A stretch of DNA of 37,448 nucleotides from Microbacterium sp. Bi121 (GCF_918698005.1 NZ_CAKKLJ010000013.1:1-37448); one strand, 5' to 3'. Numbered from the stretch's first letter, positions 22,750 to 31,000 are shown. Notes: generated by a model from the sequence alone, not told the origin. A program made the numbers and translations.

Positions 22750-24420
22750 ATGACCACTCCCACCGCTCCCCCGACCACCGCCGGCCCGACGACCGAGCCC
22801 ACGCAGACGATCCAGCAGGGGCCGACCCTCACGGTCACCGGTCCGATCCGCGATCGGTTCGACGAGATCCTGACGCCCGACGCGCTCGCGTTCCTCACCG
22901 AGCTGCACCACCGCTTCGCGCACCGCCGTCACGATCGGATGGCCGACCGCCTGCGTCGGCGCTTCGAGATCGGCAGCGGGCACGACCCGCACTTCCGAGA
23001 CGACACCAAGCACATCCGCGAGGACGCCGACTGGCGCGTCGCCGGTGCCGGCCCTGGACTCGAGGACCGCCGTGTGGAGATCACCGGCCCCACCGACCCG
23101 AAGATGACGATCAACGCGCTGAACTCCGGAGCGAAGGTGTGGCTCGCCGACCAGGAGGACGCCACCAGCCCGACCTGGAACAACGTCATCGGCGGCCAGC
23201 TGTCGCTGCGCGACGCCATCAGAGGCGAGCTCAGCTTCACCAACGATCAGGGCAAGACCTACGAGGTCACCGCCGAGCAGACGCCGACCATCGTGATGCG
23301 TCCGCGCGGCTGGCACCTGGTCGAGAAGCACCTCACCTTCATCGATCGCACGGGCCGCAGCATGGCGGCATCCGGATCGCTGATCGACTTCGGCCTGTAC
23401 TTCTTCCACAACGCGAAGGAGCTGATCGAGGCGGGCCGCGGCCCGTACTTCTACATCGCCAAGCTCGAGTCCAGCGAAGAGGCGAAGCTCTGGGATGACG
23501 TGTTCACGTTCGCCGAGGAGTACGTCGGAATCGAGCACGGCACGATCCGCGCGACGGTGCTCATCGAGACGCTGCCCGCGGCGTTCGAGATGGATGAGAT
23601 CCTCTACGAGCTGCGCGACCACTGCGCAGGGCTCAACGCCGGACGCTGGGACTACATCTTCTCGATCATCAAGAACTACCGCGGTCGCGGCGCACGCTTC
23701 GTACTCCCCGACCGCAGCGAGATCACGATGACCGTACCGTTCATGCGCGCGTACACCGAGCTGCTGGTGCAGACCTGCCACAAGCGTGGCGCTTTCGCGA
23801 TCGGCGGCATGAGCGCGTTCATCCCGAACCGACGCGACCCCGAGGTGACCGCGAGCGCGATCGAGAAGGTCTCCGCCGACAAGAAGCGCGAGGCCGGCGA
23901 CGGCTTCGACGGCACCTGGGTCGCGCATCCCGACCTGATCCCGACGGCTCAGGCGGAGTTCGACGCCGTGCTCGGCGACCGGCCGAACCAGATCGACCGG
24001 CAGCGCGAGGACGTCCGTGTGACGGCCGAGCAGCTGCTCGACCTGCGCATCGGGCGACCGATCACCGCACAGGGCGTGCGCGACAACGTCTCCGTGGCGA
24101 TCCGCTACATCGAGGCGTGGCTGCGGGGTCTCGGCGCCGTCGCCATCGACAACCTGATGGAGGATGCCGCGACCGCGGAGATCTCGCGTTCGCAGGTGTG
24201 GCAGTGGATCCACCAGGACCGCTCGACCGACGACGGTACCCGCATCACCCCGGAGTACATCGAGGGGCTGATCGCCGAGGTGCTGGCGCAGACCACGCGG
24301 TCGGTGGGCGACCGTTTCGACGATGCCGCCGAGATCTTCCGCGAGGTGTCGCTGGGCACGGAGTTCCCGGCGTTCCTCACGCTGTCGGCCTACTCGAAGT
24401 TCCTGGTCGAGGAGGACTGA
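22750..24420 (+). CDS. aceB: Malate synthase A
   Basis: Condenses glyoxylate with acetyl-CoA to malate in the glyoxylate bypass. The 556-aa length is that of malate synthase A (E. coli 533), not the longer GlcB type. Key segments are the DQEDATSPTWNNVIGGQ motif, the glyoxylate/Mg region IVMRPRGWHLVEKH and LIETLPAAFEMDEILYELRDH, and GLNAGRWDYIFSIIKN. The C-terminal SQVWQWIHQ region holds the catalytic-domain end. ATG 22750 follows AAAGGA. Isocitrate lyase is not in the window. A long hairpin follows the stop codon. Confidence 0.96.
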   Translation: MTTPTAPPTTAGPTTEPTQTIQQGPTLTVTGPIRDRFDEILTPDALAFLTELHHRFAHRRHDRMADRLRRRFEIGSGHDPHFRDDTKHIREDADWRVAGAGPGLEDRRVEITGPTDPKMTINALNSGAKVWLADQEDATSPTWNNVIGGQLSLRDAIRGELSFTNDQGKTYEVTAEQTPTIVMRPRGWHLVEKHLTFIDRTGRSMAASGSLIDFGLYFFHNAKELIEAGRGPYFYIAKLESSEEAKLWDDVFTFAEEYVGIEHGTIRATVLIETLPAAFEMDEILYELRDHCAGLNAGRWDYIFSIIKNYRGRGARFVLPDRSEITMTVPFMRAYTELLVQTCHKRGAFAIGGMSAFIPNRRDPEVTASAIEKVSADKKREAGDGFDGTWVAHPDLIPTAQAEFDAVLGDRPNQIDRQREDVRVTAEQLLDLRIGRPITAQGVRDNVSVAIRYIEAWLRGLGAVAIDNLMEDAATAEISRSQVWQWIHQDRSTDDGTRITPEYIEGLIAEVLAQTTRSVGDRFDDAAEIFREVSLGTEFPAFLTLSAYSKFLVEED

Positions 24421-24442
24421 CCCCGAAGCAGGCTCGCTCCGT

Positions 24443-24502
24443 GACGGGAGAAGGATTTCCCCGCTCTGGATCACGCCGGAGCGGGGACATCCTTCTCCCG
24501 TC
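24443..24502 (+). terminator. Long two-part hairpin terminator after aceB
   Basis: Outer arms GACGGGAGAAGGAT/ATCCTTCTCCCGTC (14 bp) and inner arms CCCCGCTC/GAGCGGGG form a stem of more than 20 pairs with a 2-base internal loop. It begins 22 bases after the aceB stop. There is no strong T-tract. Confidence 0.7.
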
Positions 24503-24544
24503 GCTCGTTGTGGATAACTCGCGAGCGGTAGCCATGCCCGGCGC

Positions 24545-24550
24545 TACGCT
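24545..24550 (+). promoter_or_regulatory. Leaderless-type -10 before the small membrane protein gene
   Basis: TACGCT, 6 bases before the ATG at 24557, with no ribosome site. Confidence 0.5.
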
Positions 24551-24556
24551 CGCCGG

Positions 24557-24979
24557 ATGTCGATCCCCCCAGCACCGGACGTCCTCACTGCGGTACCGCT
24601 CGGACGCGTGCCGAACAGTCGCGAAGTACGCATCCGACGCAACGTCTCGATGATCCTCAGCTGTCTCGCCATCGGCGCCGCGGCGACGACATTGGCCTTC
24701 GAGATCTTCGACCGCAGATTCCTCTCGCTCGACGGGTCCGACGGCATGGATCCGTTCCGGATGCTGCTGTGGAACGTCGCTCCCTATTGGAGCGTCCCGG
24801 CCGTCGCCAGTCTGATTCTGCTGGGCAGCCTGCCCCGACCGCTTACGCTGAGCGAGCGGCTGCCCAAGCCTCTGGGCATCGCGGCGATCATCCTCGCCGC
24901 GGCGTGCTACCTTTACCCGGCCGCGCTGGCCTGCCTGTTCGTGATGTCGTTCATCGTTCCTGTGGGCCTCATCGGCTGA
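24557..24979 (+). CDS. Small membrane protein of unknown function
   Basis: A 140-aa protein I do not recognise. It has about four hydrophobic segments: NVSMILSCLAIGAAATTLAFEIF (about residues 29-51), a central SVPAVASLILLGSL, and two close together at the C-terminus (PLGIAAIILAAACYLYPAALACLFVMSFIVPVGLIG). The N-terminus is cytoplasmic-looking and basic just before the first helix (REVRIRRN). The start is set by the leaderless-type -10. It lies alone between the aceB terminator and a converging acyl-CoA dehydrogenase gene. Confidence 0.65.
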   Translation: MSIPPAPDVLTAVPLGRVPNSREVRIRRNVSMILSCLAIGAAATTLAFEIFDRRFLSLDGSDGMDPFRMLLWNVAPYWSVPAVASLILLGSLPRPLTLSERLPKPLGIAAIILAAACYLYPAALACLFVMSFIVPVGLIG

Positions 24980-25030
24980 TCGCTGGGCAAGCTCACGATG
25001 GCGGCGGCAATGGCAGCCTCTCGCCGCCGG

Positions 25031-26755
25031 TCAGTCGATCTCGCCCGCCGTCACCGTCTCGGCCAGCGCGTGCACGCGGACCAGGTGGTGGGCTGCGTAG
25101 AAGTCGGCGTCGGTGAGGCGCGCGGCATCCTCGTCGCGCGGCGTCTGGTGTGCGACGACGGCGACGACGGCGAGCGCGTGCATCCAGCCGCCGACGAGCG
25201 TGCCGAGCAGCATGAGATACGGGACGCTGACGGCAGAGGCATCGCGCCCGGCCCCGAAGCCCAGGAGGGCGTCGGTGGCGGTGCGTGCGGCATCCACCGC
25301 TCGACCGAGCCGGTCCGCGACACGGACGGCGACCTCGCCACCTGCCGCGCGCAATGCTGCGACCGTCGCGTCGATCTGTGCGAACAGCGCGCTCACCGTC
25401 CCTCCCTGGTCGCGCAGCACCTTGCGACCGATCAGATCGTTCGACTGGATCGCCGTCGTGCCCTCGTAGATGGGGATGATGCGCGAGTCTCGGTAGTGCT
25501 GGGCAGCGCCGGTCTCCTCGACGAAGCCCATGCCCCCGTACACCTGGATGCCGTCGCTGGTGACGCGCAGCGCCTCTTCGCTCGCCCATCCCTTGAAGAT
25601 CGGGACGAAAAGCTCGGCCATCGCCAGAGTGGCATCGTCATCGCCTGCACGATCGAACAGGTCGCCGACGTGGACGGCGAGCGCCCGCATCGCGAACACC
25701 CGGCTCGACATGGACCGCAGGATACGACGCACATCCGGGTGCTCGGCGATCGGCGTCCCGGCGGGGCGGCCCTGGACCGGTCCCTGGAGCCGACCGGCCG
25801 CGTAGGCAGCCGCGCCCTGGAGCGCCCGATCCGAGATGCCGGTCGCCTGGTGCCCCATGCCCACCCGAGCCGAGTTCATCATGACGAACATCCCCGCGAG
25901 GCCGCCGTGCAGCTCGCCGACGAGGTAGCCGGTGGCGTCGTCGTACGACAGCACGCACGTGGGGCTGGCGTGGATGCCGAGCTTGTGCTCGATCGCGATG
26001 GTCTCGATGCCGTTGCGGTCTCCGAGCGAGCCATCGGCGTTCACGAGTACGCGCGGCGCGACGAAGAGCGAGAGGCCCTTGGCGCCTTCCGGCGCACCGG
26101 GGGTGCGCGCGAGGACGAGGTGGACGATGTTCTCGGCGATGTCGTGGTCGCCCCAGGTGATGAAGATCTTCTGGCCGCTGATCGCGTAGGTGCCGTCTTC
26201 TCGCGGCGTGGCGGTGGTGCGGATCGCGCCGAGGTCGGTGCCGGCCTCGGGCTCGGTGAGGTTCATCGTGCCGGTCCACTCGCCGCTGACGAGTTTGGTG
26301 AGGTAGGTCTCGCGCAATTCATCGGATGCCGCGGCGTCGAGCGCGTGGATGGCTCCGGCACCCAGCATCCAGCACAGCGCGAAGGCCATGTTGGAGGCGT
26401 TCCAGACCTCGCCGAGGCCGGCGCCGACCGACTCAGGGAGACCGTCGCCTCCGGCGGACTCCGGGGCGGTCGCACTCACCCATCCCGATTCGACGAGCGC
26501 CTGGTACGCCTCGGCGAAGCCGTCGGGCAGGTGCACCTGGCCGTTCTCGAGGCGCGCGCCGACCTGGTCGCCCTGCCGGTCGAGCGGAGCGAGCACCGAG
26601 GCTCCGAACTCGCCGGCACCCGCGATGATCTCGACGGCGTCGTCGGCGGTGATCGCTCCGCCGGATGCCTCGGCGACGATGTCGCGGCCGAACGCCTCCC
26701 GGTAGAGGAAGGCGTAGTCCGCGGTCGGCGGGATGTAGGGGGTGGCAGCGCTCAT
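25031..26755 (-). CDS. Acyl-CoA dehydrogenase (AidB/DmdC-like large form)
   Basis: A 574-aa FAD-dependent acyl-CoA dehydrogenase. At about 570-600 aa it belongs to the larger subfamily with an extra C-terminal domain, which includes 3-methylmercaptopropionyl-CoA dehydrogenases and actinobacterial FadE5-like enzymes. Seen are the FAD-binding MNLTEPEAGTDLGAIRTTA and FITWGDHD, the ARVGMGHQATG segment, and PIYEGTTAIQSNDLIGRK. The substrate is not readable. AGGAG lies 6 bases before the ATG at 26755. A 45-bp dyad overlaps its promoter, so it is probably repressed by a TetR-type protein encoded elsewhere. Confidence 0.9.
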   Translation of the reverse strand: MSAATPYIPPTADYAFLYREAFGRDIVAEASGGAITADDAVEIIAGAGEFGASVLAPLDRQGDQVGARLENGQVHLPDGFAEAYQALVESGWVSATAPESAGGDGLPESVGAGLGEVWNASNMAFALCWMLGAGAIHALDAAASDELRETYLTKLVSGEWTGTMNLTEPEAGTDLGAIRTTATPREDGTYAISGQKIFITWGDHDIAENIVHLVLARTPGAPEGAKGLSLFVAPRVLVNADGSLGDRNGIETIAIEHKLGIHASPTCVLSYDDATGYLVGELHGGLAGMFVMMNSARVGMGHQATGISDRALQGAAAYAAGRLQGPVQGRPAGTPIAEHPDVRRILRSMSSRVFAMRALAVHVGDLFDRAGDDDATLAMAELFVPIFKGWASEEALRVTSDGIQVYGGMGFVEETGAAQHYRDSRIIPIYEGTTAIQSNDLIGRKVLRDQGGTVSALFAQIDATVAALRAAGGEVAVRVADRLGRAVDAARTATDALLGFGAGRDASAVSVPYLMLLGTLVGGWMHALAVVAVVAHQTPRDEDAARLTDADFYAAHHLVRVHALAETVTAGEID

Positions 26756-26774
26756 CGTTCACTCCTGATCAGGT

Positions 26775-26819
26775 GTTGCGAGACTGAGAACCAGTGTAAC
26801 TGGAACTCAGTCTCACAAC
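26775..26819. promoter_or_regulatory. 45-bp dyad operator before the acyl-CoA dehydrogenase gene
   Basis: Symmetric blocks around a central GTA: GTTG / GAGACTGAG / CCAGT then ACTGG / CTCAGTCTC / CAAC, each pair an exact inverted match, separated by 1- and 2-base gaps. It covers the predicted -10 and spacer and most of the -35 of the dehydrogenase promoter. The size and form suit a TetR-family repressor dimer pair. No TetR gene lies in this window. Confidence 0.75.
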
Positions 26820-26821
26820 CA
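26793..26821 (-). promoter_or_regulatory. Candidate acyl-CoA dehydrogenase promoter
   Basis: On the minus strand TGGTTG (26816-26821) and TACACT (26793-26798) are 17 bases apart. The promoter is almost wholly inside the 45-bp dyad. Confidence 0.5.
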
Positions 26822-26845
26822 GGGCCGCATGACCTCCGACGGGCG

Positions 26846-26851
26846 TACCCT
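26846..26851 (+). promoter_or_regulatory. Leaderless-type -10 before the kinase-like gene
   Basis: TACCCT, 6 bases before the ATG at 26858; the long dyad operator lies immediately upstream and could affect both directions. Confidence 0.5.
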
Positions 26852-26857
26852 GGGCGC

Positions 26858-27292
26858 ATGAGCACGGTCTGGGATGACATCGCCGCGGAGTTCCTGCATC
26901 TCTACAAGCGAGGAGCGCGCCTCCTCGCGGTGGCCGGAGAGGATGCCGAGCGCTCCCGCAGTGCGGCCGACGACCTGGCAGCCGCGCTGATCGCCGCCGA
27001 CCAGACGGTCGAGCGGATGCACACCGCCGACGGCGACGAGCAGAGGCTCCGGGATGAGGTCATCGCTCCGTTCCGCGCCGACCCGCAGACCGATCGCATC
27101 GTCATCGTGTCCGGACCCGCCGATCTCATGAGTCAGAGCGTCAGGGGCCTGTGGAACTACCTGCTGTGGCAACTGGCCGGAGACGAGCAGCCGCACAGCG
27201 CGGCATCCGCCCTCGTCGACGTCACCGACCCGGCGAATCCGACCAGGCGATTCGCCGACTACTGCGCGCTCCCCTCGTCATACGGCGCCTGA
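26858..27292 (+). CDS. Hypothetical protein resembling a degenerate uridine-kinase-like P-loop protein
   Basis: A 144-aa protein of uncertain function. RLLAVAGEDAERSRSAADDLAAALIAA has the layout of a uridine-kinase-like Walker A strand-loop-helix, but the G-x-x-x-x-GK-S/T loop is lost (GEDAERSRS). The later IVIVSGPADLMSQSVRGLWNYLLWQL and SALVDVTDPANPTRRFAD resemble the 'vvdG..l..pel.g.WD' and 'DntDp..P' segments of actinobacterial uridine-kinase-like proteins. So it may be a non-catalytic nucleotide-kinase-fold protein; this is inference by eye. The start follows a leaderless-type -10. It precedes the aminotransferase by 39 bases. Confidence 0.7.
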   Translation: MSTVWDDIAAEFLHLYKRGARLLAVAGEDAERSRSAADDLAAALIAADQTVERMHTADGDEQRLRDEVIAPFRADPQTDRIVIVSGPADLMSQSVRGLWNYLLWQLAGDEQPHSAASALVDVTDPANPTRRFADYCALPSSYGA

Positions 27293-27318
27293 GCCCGACG
27301 GCCGCGGACGCAGCCGAG

Positions 27319-27324
27319 TACCAT
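27319..27324 (+). promoter_or_regulatory. Leaderless-type -10 of the aminotransferase gene
   Basis: TACCAT, 7 bases before the GTG at 27332. The GAGG in the gap is too near the start for a standard ribosome site. Confidence 0.5.
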
Positions 27325-27331
27325 CTGAGGT

Positions 27332-28531
27332 GTGACCGAACGCGCTCCTCTCTCCCGCAAGCTGTCCGCCATCGCCGAATCGGCGACGCTCAAGGTCGAT
27401 GCCAAGGCCAAGGCGCTCAAGGCCGAGGGCAAGCCCGTCATCTCTTACGCAGCCGGCGAACCCGATTTCGCGACGCCGCAGTTCATCGTGGATGCCGCAG
27501 CAGAGGCCCTCGCCGACCCGGCGAACTACCGCTACACCCCGGCCCCCGGCCTGCCGGCGCTGCGCGAGGCAATCGCGGCGAAGACCCTGCGCGACTCAGG
27601 GCTCGAGGTTTCCCCCAGCCAGGTGATCGTTACCAACGGCGGCAAGCAGTCGGTTTATCAGGCCTTCCAGGCTGTCGTGAACCCGGGCGATGAGGTGCTG
27701 CTGCCCGCTCCGTACTGGACGACCTATCCCGAGGCGATCCGTCTGGCCGACGGCATCCCGGTCGAGGTCTTCGCCGGTGCCGATCAGGACTACAAGGTCA
27801 CGGTCGAGCAGCTCGAGGCCGCTCGCACCGAACGGACCACCGTGCTGGTGTTCGTCTCGCCGTCGAACCCGACCGGCTCGGTCTACACGACCGAGGAGAC
27901 CACGGCCATCGGCGAGTGGGCGGTCGAGCACGGCATCTGGATCATCTCGGATGAGATCTACCAGAACCTCACCTACGAAGGCGTGAAGGCGACGTCGATC
28001 GTCGAGGCGGTCCCGGATGCCGCCGGCCAGACGATCCTCGTCAACGGCGTCGCCAAGACCTACGCGATGACCGGTTGGCGCGTGGGCTGGATGGTCGGCC
28101 CCGCGGACGCGATCAAGGTCGCCGGAAACCTGCAGTCGCACCTGACGAGCAACGTGAACAACGTCGCCCAGCGCGCGGCGATCGCGGCGCTCAACGGCCC
28201 GCAGACCGAGGCGCTCGCGTTCCGCGATGCGTTCGATCGTCGTCGGAAGCTCATCGTGTCCGAGCTCTCGAAGATCGACGGGGTCCGTGTGCCGAACCCG
28301 CTCGGAGCGTTCTACGTCTACCCCGACGTGCAGGGTCTGCTCGGTCGCACGTGGGCGGGCAAGACCCCCACCACGTCGCTGGAACTCGCCGACCTCATCC
28401 TCGACGAGGCCGAGGTCGCTGTGGTGCCCGGCGAGGCGTTCGGCCCGTCCGGATACCTGCGCCTGTCGTACGCACTCGGCGACGACCAGCTGCTCGAGGG
28501 CATCCAGCGCCTGCAGAAGCTGTTCGCGTAG
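27332..28531 (+). CDS. aspC: Aspartate-type PLP aminotransferase (class I)
   Basis: A 399-aa fold-type I aminotransferase of the AspB/AspC (Igamma) group. It has the N-terminal [14 protein letters not shown], the PLP-contact [13 protein letters not shown] and [13 protein letters not shown], the Schiff-base lysine in [20 protein letters not shown], and the carboxylate-binding arginine in LRLSYA. It most likely interconverts aspartate and oxaloacetate with glutamate/2-oxoglutarate. GTG 27332 is placed by the leaderless-type -10. From memory the gene commonly sits near murB and tRNA-Trp-secE in Microbacteriaceae. Confidence 0.92.
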   Translation: MTERAPLSRKLSAIAESATLKVDAKAKALKAEGKPVISYAAGEPDFATPQFIVDAAAEALADPANYRYTPAPGLPALREAIAAKTLRDSGLEVSPSQVIVTNGGKQSVYQAFQAVVNPGDEVLLPAPYWTTYPEAIRLADGIPVEVFAGADQDYKVTVEQLEAARTERTTVLVFVSPSNPTGSVYTTEETTAIGEWAVEHGIWIISDEIYQNLTYEGVKATSIVEAVPDAAGQTILVNGVAKTYAMTGWRVGWMVGPADAIKVAGNLQSHLTSNVNNVAQRAAIAALNGPQTEALAFRDAFDRRRKLIVSELSKIDGVRVPNPLGAFYVYPDVQGLLGRTWAGKTPTTSLELADLILDEAEVAVVPGEAFGPSGYLRLSYALGDDQLLEGIQRLQKLFA

Positions 28532-28549
28532 CCCGCAGAACGCGAGGCG

Positions 28550-28948
28550 TCACTCCTCCTGGTAGCCGATCAGCCAGTGGACGCCGTAACGGTCGGTGAC
28601 CTGCCCGTCGTAGTCGCCCCACGGGCGCTTCTGAAGCGGGTCGGTGATCGTGCCGCCGTCGCCGAGCGCGGCGAACCACCGCTGCAGCGTCGCGGCATCC
28701 GCGGTTCCGAGCAGCGAGAAGGTCGCGCCGGAGATCTGCACGGCATCCTGATCCCCCGCGGCATCCGAGCCGAAGATCTCGACGGCGCCGCGCACCAGGC
28801 CGTGCGCTATCGCATCGCCCGGTCCGTCGGTGCGACCGAACTGCTCGTACGTGAACAGCTCCATCTCACCGCCGAACACATCGCGATAGAAGGTCAGCGC
28901 CTCGGCTGCGTTGCCGGGGAAGAAGAGGTACGGCACGAGTCCACTCAT
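28550..28948 (-). CDS. VOC-superfamily protein, PhnB/glyoxalase-like
   Basis: A 132-aa single VOC fold. The N-terminal LVPYLFFPGNAAEALTFYRDVFGGEMELFTYEQFG and the C-terminal KRPWGDYDGQVTDRYGVHWLIG are typical of the PhnB-like 3-demethylubiquinone-methyltransferase-like subfamily. Members of this subfamily mostly lack a proven reaction, so only the fold is assigned. ATG 28948 is preceded by TACACT at six bases. It converges with the aminotransferase gene (18-base gap) and lies 29 bases after murB. Confidence 0.82.
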   Translation of the reverse strand: MSGLVPYLFFPGNAAEALTFYRDVFGGEMELFTYEQFGRTDGPGDAIAHGLVRGAVEIFGSDAAGDQDAVQISGATFSLLGTADAATLQRWFAALGDGGTITDPLQKRPWGDYDGQVTDRYGVHWLIGYQEE

Positions 28949-28954
28949 CCCGCG

Positions 28955-28960
28955 AGTGTA
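28955..28960 (-). promoter_or_regulatory. Leaderless-type -10 of the VOC gene
   Basis: TACACT on the minus strand, 6 bases before the ATG at 28948. Confidence 0.5.
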
Positions 28961-28977
28961 GACCCAGCGGTCTCAGT

Positions 28978-30114
28978 TCAGAGTTCGACACCCACCAGGA
29001 CGGGCTCCGGTTGCAGCAGCAGCCCGAACTCGGAGTGCACCCGCGCCTGGATGTAGCGCGCGAGTTCGGCGAGTTCCGCCCCTGTCGCATGACCGCGGTT
29101 GGTGAGCGCCAGAGCGTGTTTCGTCGAGATCCCGGCGCGCGACCGCGGCAAGCGGAAGCCCTTCGTGATGCCGGAGTTCTCGATGAGCCACGCGGCGCTG
29201 ACCTTCACTTCGGGGCGCACGGTCTGCGTCGGCGGGACGTAGCCGTCGAACGATTCGAGCGGGATCACGGTCGCGGCATCCAGGTCAGGTGCTACCTGCC
29301 AGCGCGGGCACGCGGAAGGCAGCTGCGCGGCGACGACCTCGGGGACGATGAGGTTCTGGAAGAACGAACCTGCGCTGCTCGTGTCCGGATCGTGGGGGTC
29401 GAGGAGCATGCCCTTGGCCGCGCGGATCGCGAGGATCTGTTCGCGCACCCGGGCGAGCGGAACGGTCTCGTCACCGGTGATTCCGAGCGCGCGACGCAGC
29501 TGGTCGCCGCCGATCGCGCGCCCCGTCTCGCCGACCTCGGCGAGATCGAGGGTGACCGACAGGATGACGGCCCGCCGGATCGGCGCTCCCCCGTAGTGGT
29601 GCTTGAGCACGGAGGTCCGGAATCCCAGCCCCAGCTCGGATGCCGGCGCCGTCGACACCTCGCCGGTGGACTCGTCGATCAGCTCGACCTCGACGAGCGT
29701 CTCCTGGATCTCCTGGCCGTAGGCGCCGACGTTCTGCACCGGAGCCGCGCCCACGGTTCCGGGGATGCCGCTCATCGCCTCGATCCCGGCGAGCCCGTGC
29801 TCGACGGTGTACGCGACGAGGTCGTCCCAGTCGTGCCCCGCCTGCACCCGCACCCGGACGCGGCCCGCGTGCGGGGACGGGAGGCGCTCGATGCCCGTAG
29901 TGAGGACGCGGATGACCGTGCCGTCGAAGGGCTCGTCGCCGACGAACAGGTTCGACCCTCCCCCGAGGACGAACCACTCCTCGTAGCGCGACCACACCTC
30001 GCGCAGCGCGTCGACGAGCTCGTCGGTGGTCGTCGCCTCCAGCATCCGCTCCGGGGCGGCACCGGTGCGCAGGGTCGTGAGCTCAGCGAGCGGAATCGGG
30101 GTGATCTCTGCCAT
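28978..30114 (-). CDS. murB: UDP-N-acetylmuramate dehydrogenase (UDP-N-acetylenolpyruvoylglucosamine reductase)
   Basis: MurB reduces UDP-GlcNAc-enolpyruvate to UDP-MurNAc with NADPH and FAD in the cytoplasm, the second committed step of peptidoglycan synthesis. The 378-aa protein has the FAD-binding VLGGGSNLFVGDEPFDG and GIEAMSGIPGTVGAAPVQNVGAYGQEI, the catalytic SAGSFFQN serine segment and SAAWLIENSGITKGFR. The length fits type I MurB (E. coli 342) with a longer insert. It follows hadB by 17 bases with no strong ribosome site, suggesting translational coupling. Confidence 0.96.
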   Translation of the reverse strand: MAEITPIPLAELTTLRTGAAPERMLEATTTDELVDALREVWSRYEEWFVLGGGSNLFVGDEPFDGTVIRVLTTGIERLPSPHAGRVRVRVQAGHDWDDLVAYTVEHGLAGIEAMSGIPGTVGAAPVQNVGAYGQEIQETLVEVELIDESTGEVSTAPASELGLGFRTSVLKHHYGGAPIRRAVILSVTLDLAEVGETGRAIGGDQLRRALGITGDETVPLARVREQILAIRAAKGMLLDPHDPDTSSAGSFFQNLIVPEVVAAQLPSACPRWQVAPDLDAATVIPLESFDGYVPPTQTVRPEVKVSAAWLIENSGITKGFRLPRSRAGISTKHALALTNRGHATGAELAELARYIQARVHSEFGLLLQPEPVLVGVEL

Positions 30115-30131
30115 CGGGTCTCGGCCGCTTC

Positions 30132-30530
30132 TCAGAGCGCGACGCGCAGCTGCGCCTTGACGAGCACGGTCGTGTCGGCGTGCTTCACAATGAGGTCGAT
30201 GCGCGCAGAGGCGTCATCGACAGCGCCGACCTTGGCGAGCACCGAGACGTCGGCGCCGTTCTCGGGGTCGACGACGACGGGTCGCGTGAACCGCACTCCG
30301 TACTCGGTGATCTTCGCGTCGGCGTCGAGAGCGGCGACGACGACGGACGATGCGAGACCCATCGTCAGCATCCCGTGGGCGAGGACGCCCGGCAGACCGA
30401 CGGATGCCGCGATGTCGTCGCGGTAATGGATCGGGTTGAAGTCGCCCGATGCACCCGCGTAACGGACGAGGGACTCGCGGGTGAGGTGGACGGTGCGCTC
30501 GGCGATCACGTCTCCGACTTCGTACGTCAT
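30132..30530 (-). CDS. hadB: MaoC-family (R)-3-hydroxyacyl-ACP dehydratase subunit, HadB-like
   Basis: A 132-aa hot-dog-fold protein with the hydratase-2 catalytic motif YAGASGDFNPIHYRDDIAASVGLPGVLAHGMLTMG, which carries the aspartate and histidine of the active site. It is the catalytic partner of HadA and dehydrates 3-hydroxyacyl-ACP in fatty acid elongation. In mycobacteria HadAB serves mycolate FAS-II; in an organism without mycolates it would serve ordinary FAS-II. It overlaps hadA by 4 bases (ATGA) and precedes murB by 17 bases. Confidence 0.88.
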   Translation of the reverse strand: MTYEVGDVIAERTVHLTRESLVRYAGASGDFNPIHYRDDIAASVGLPGVLAHGMLTMGLASSVVVAALDADAKITEYGVRFTRPVVVDPENGADVSVLAKVGAVDDASARIDLIVKHADTTVLVKAQLRVAL

Positions 30531-30988
30531 GCCGCTGCCTCCTCATCGTCGGAGCCGACGAGCAGGACGCTCGTCGCGGTGACGACGTGGTCACCCGCGG
30601 CATCCGTGATCTCGGTTTCGCTGGTGATCATCGCGTTTCCCGCCATCATGCGGATGCCGGTGACCTTCAGCTGCCCGGTGAGCTCGTCACCGGCGACGAT
30701 CGGCTTCGAGTAGCTGAACTTCTGCTCGGCATGGATGGTACGAGCCAGCACGATGCCGGAGTCCGGCTCGGCGAGAAGCTGCTGGAGCGTGAGGTCCTGG
30801 ATGACCATCGCGAAGGTCGGAGGCGCCACGACATCAGCGTGGCCGAGGGCGCGCGCGGCCTCGACGTCGGTGTGCAGCGGAGCGTCGGCGAAGACGGCGC
30901 GGGCGAACTCGCGCACCTTCTCGCGGCCGACCAGGTACGGCGGTGTCGGCGGGAACTCCCAGCCGATCAGTTCGTTGTTCACAGGCAC
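30527..30988 (-). CDS. hadA: MaoC-family dehydratase N-terminal-type subunit, HadA-like
   Basis: A 153-aa hot-dog protein with the N-terminal MaoC-like pattern (LIGWEFPPTPPYLVGREKVREFARAVFADAPLHTD, then APPTFAMVIQ and HAEQKFSYSKPIVAGDELTG). It lacks the D..H catalytic motif, as expected for the HadA stabilising/substrate-binding subunit that pairs with HadB. GTG 30988 has TAGACT six bases upstream and no ribosome site, so it is probably a leaderless start; a second in-frame GTG lies at 30982. First gene of hadA-hadB-murB. Confidence 0.87.
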   Translation of the reverse strand: MPVNNELIGWEFPPTPPYLVGREKVREFARAVFADAPLHTDVEAARALGHADVVAPPTFAMVIQDLTLQQLLAEPDSGIVLARTIHAEQKFSYSKPIVAGDELTGQLKVTGIRMMAGNAMITSETEITDAAGDHVVTATSVLLVGSDDEEAAA

Positions 30989-30994
30989 CAGACG

Positions 30995-31000
30995 AGTCTA
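30995..31000 (-). promoter_or_regulatory. Leaderless-type -10 of hadA-hadB-murB
   Basis: TAGACT on the minus strand, 6 bases before the GTG at 30988. Confidence 0.55.
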
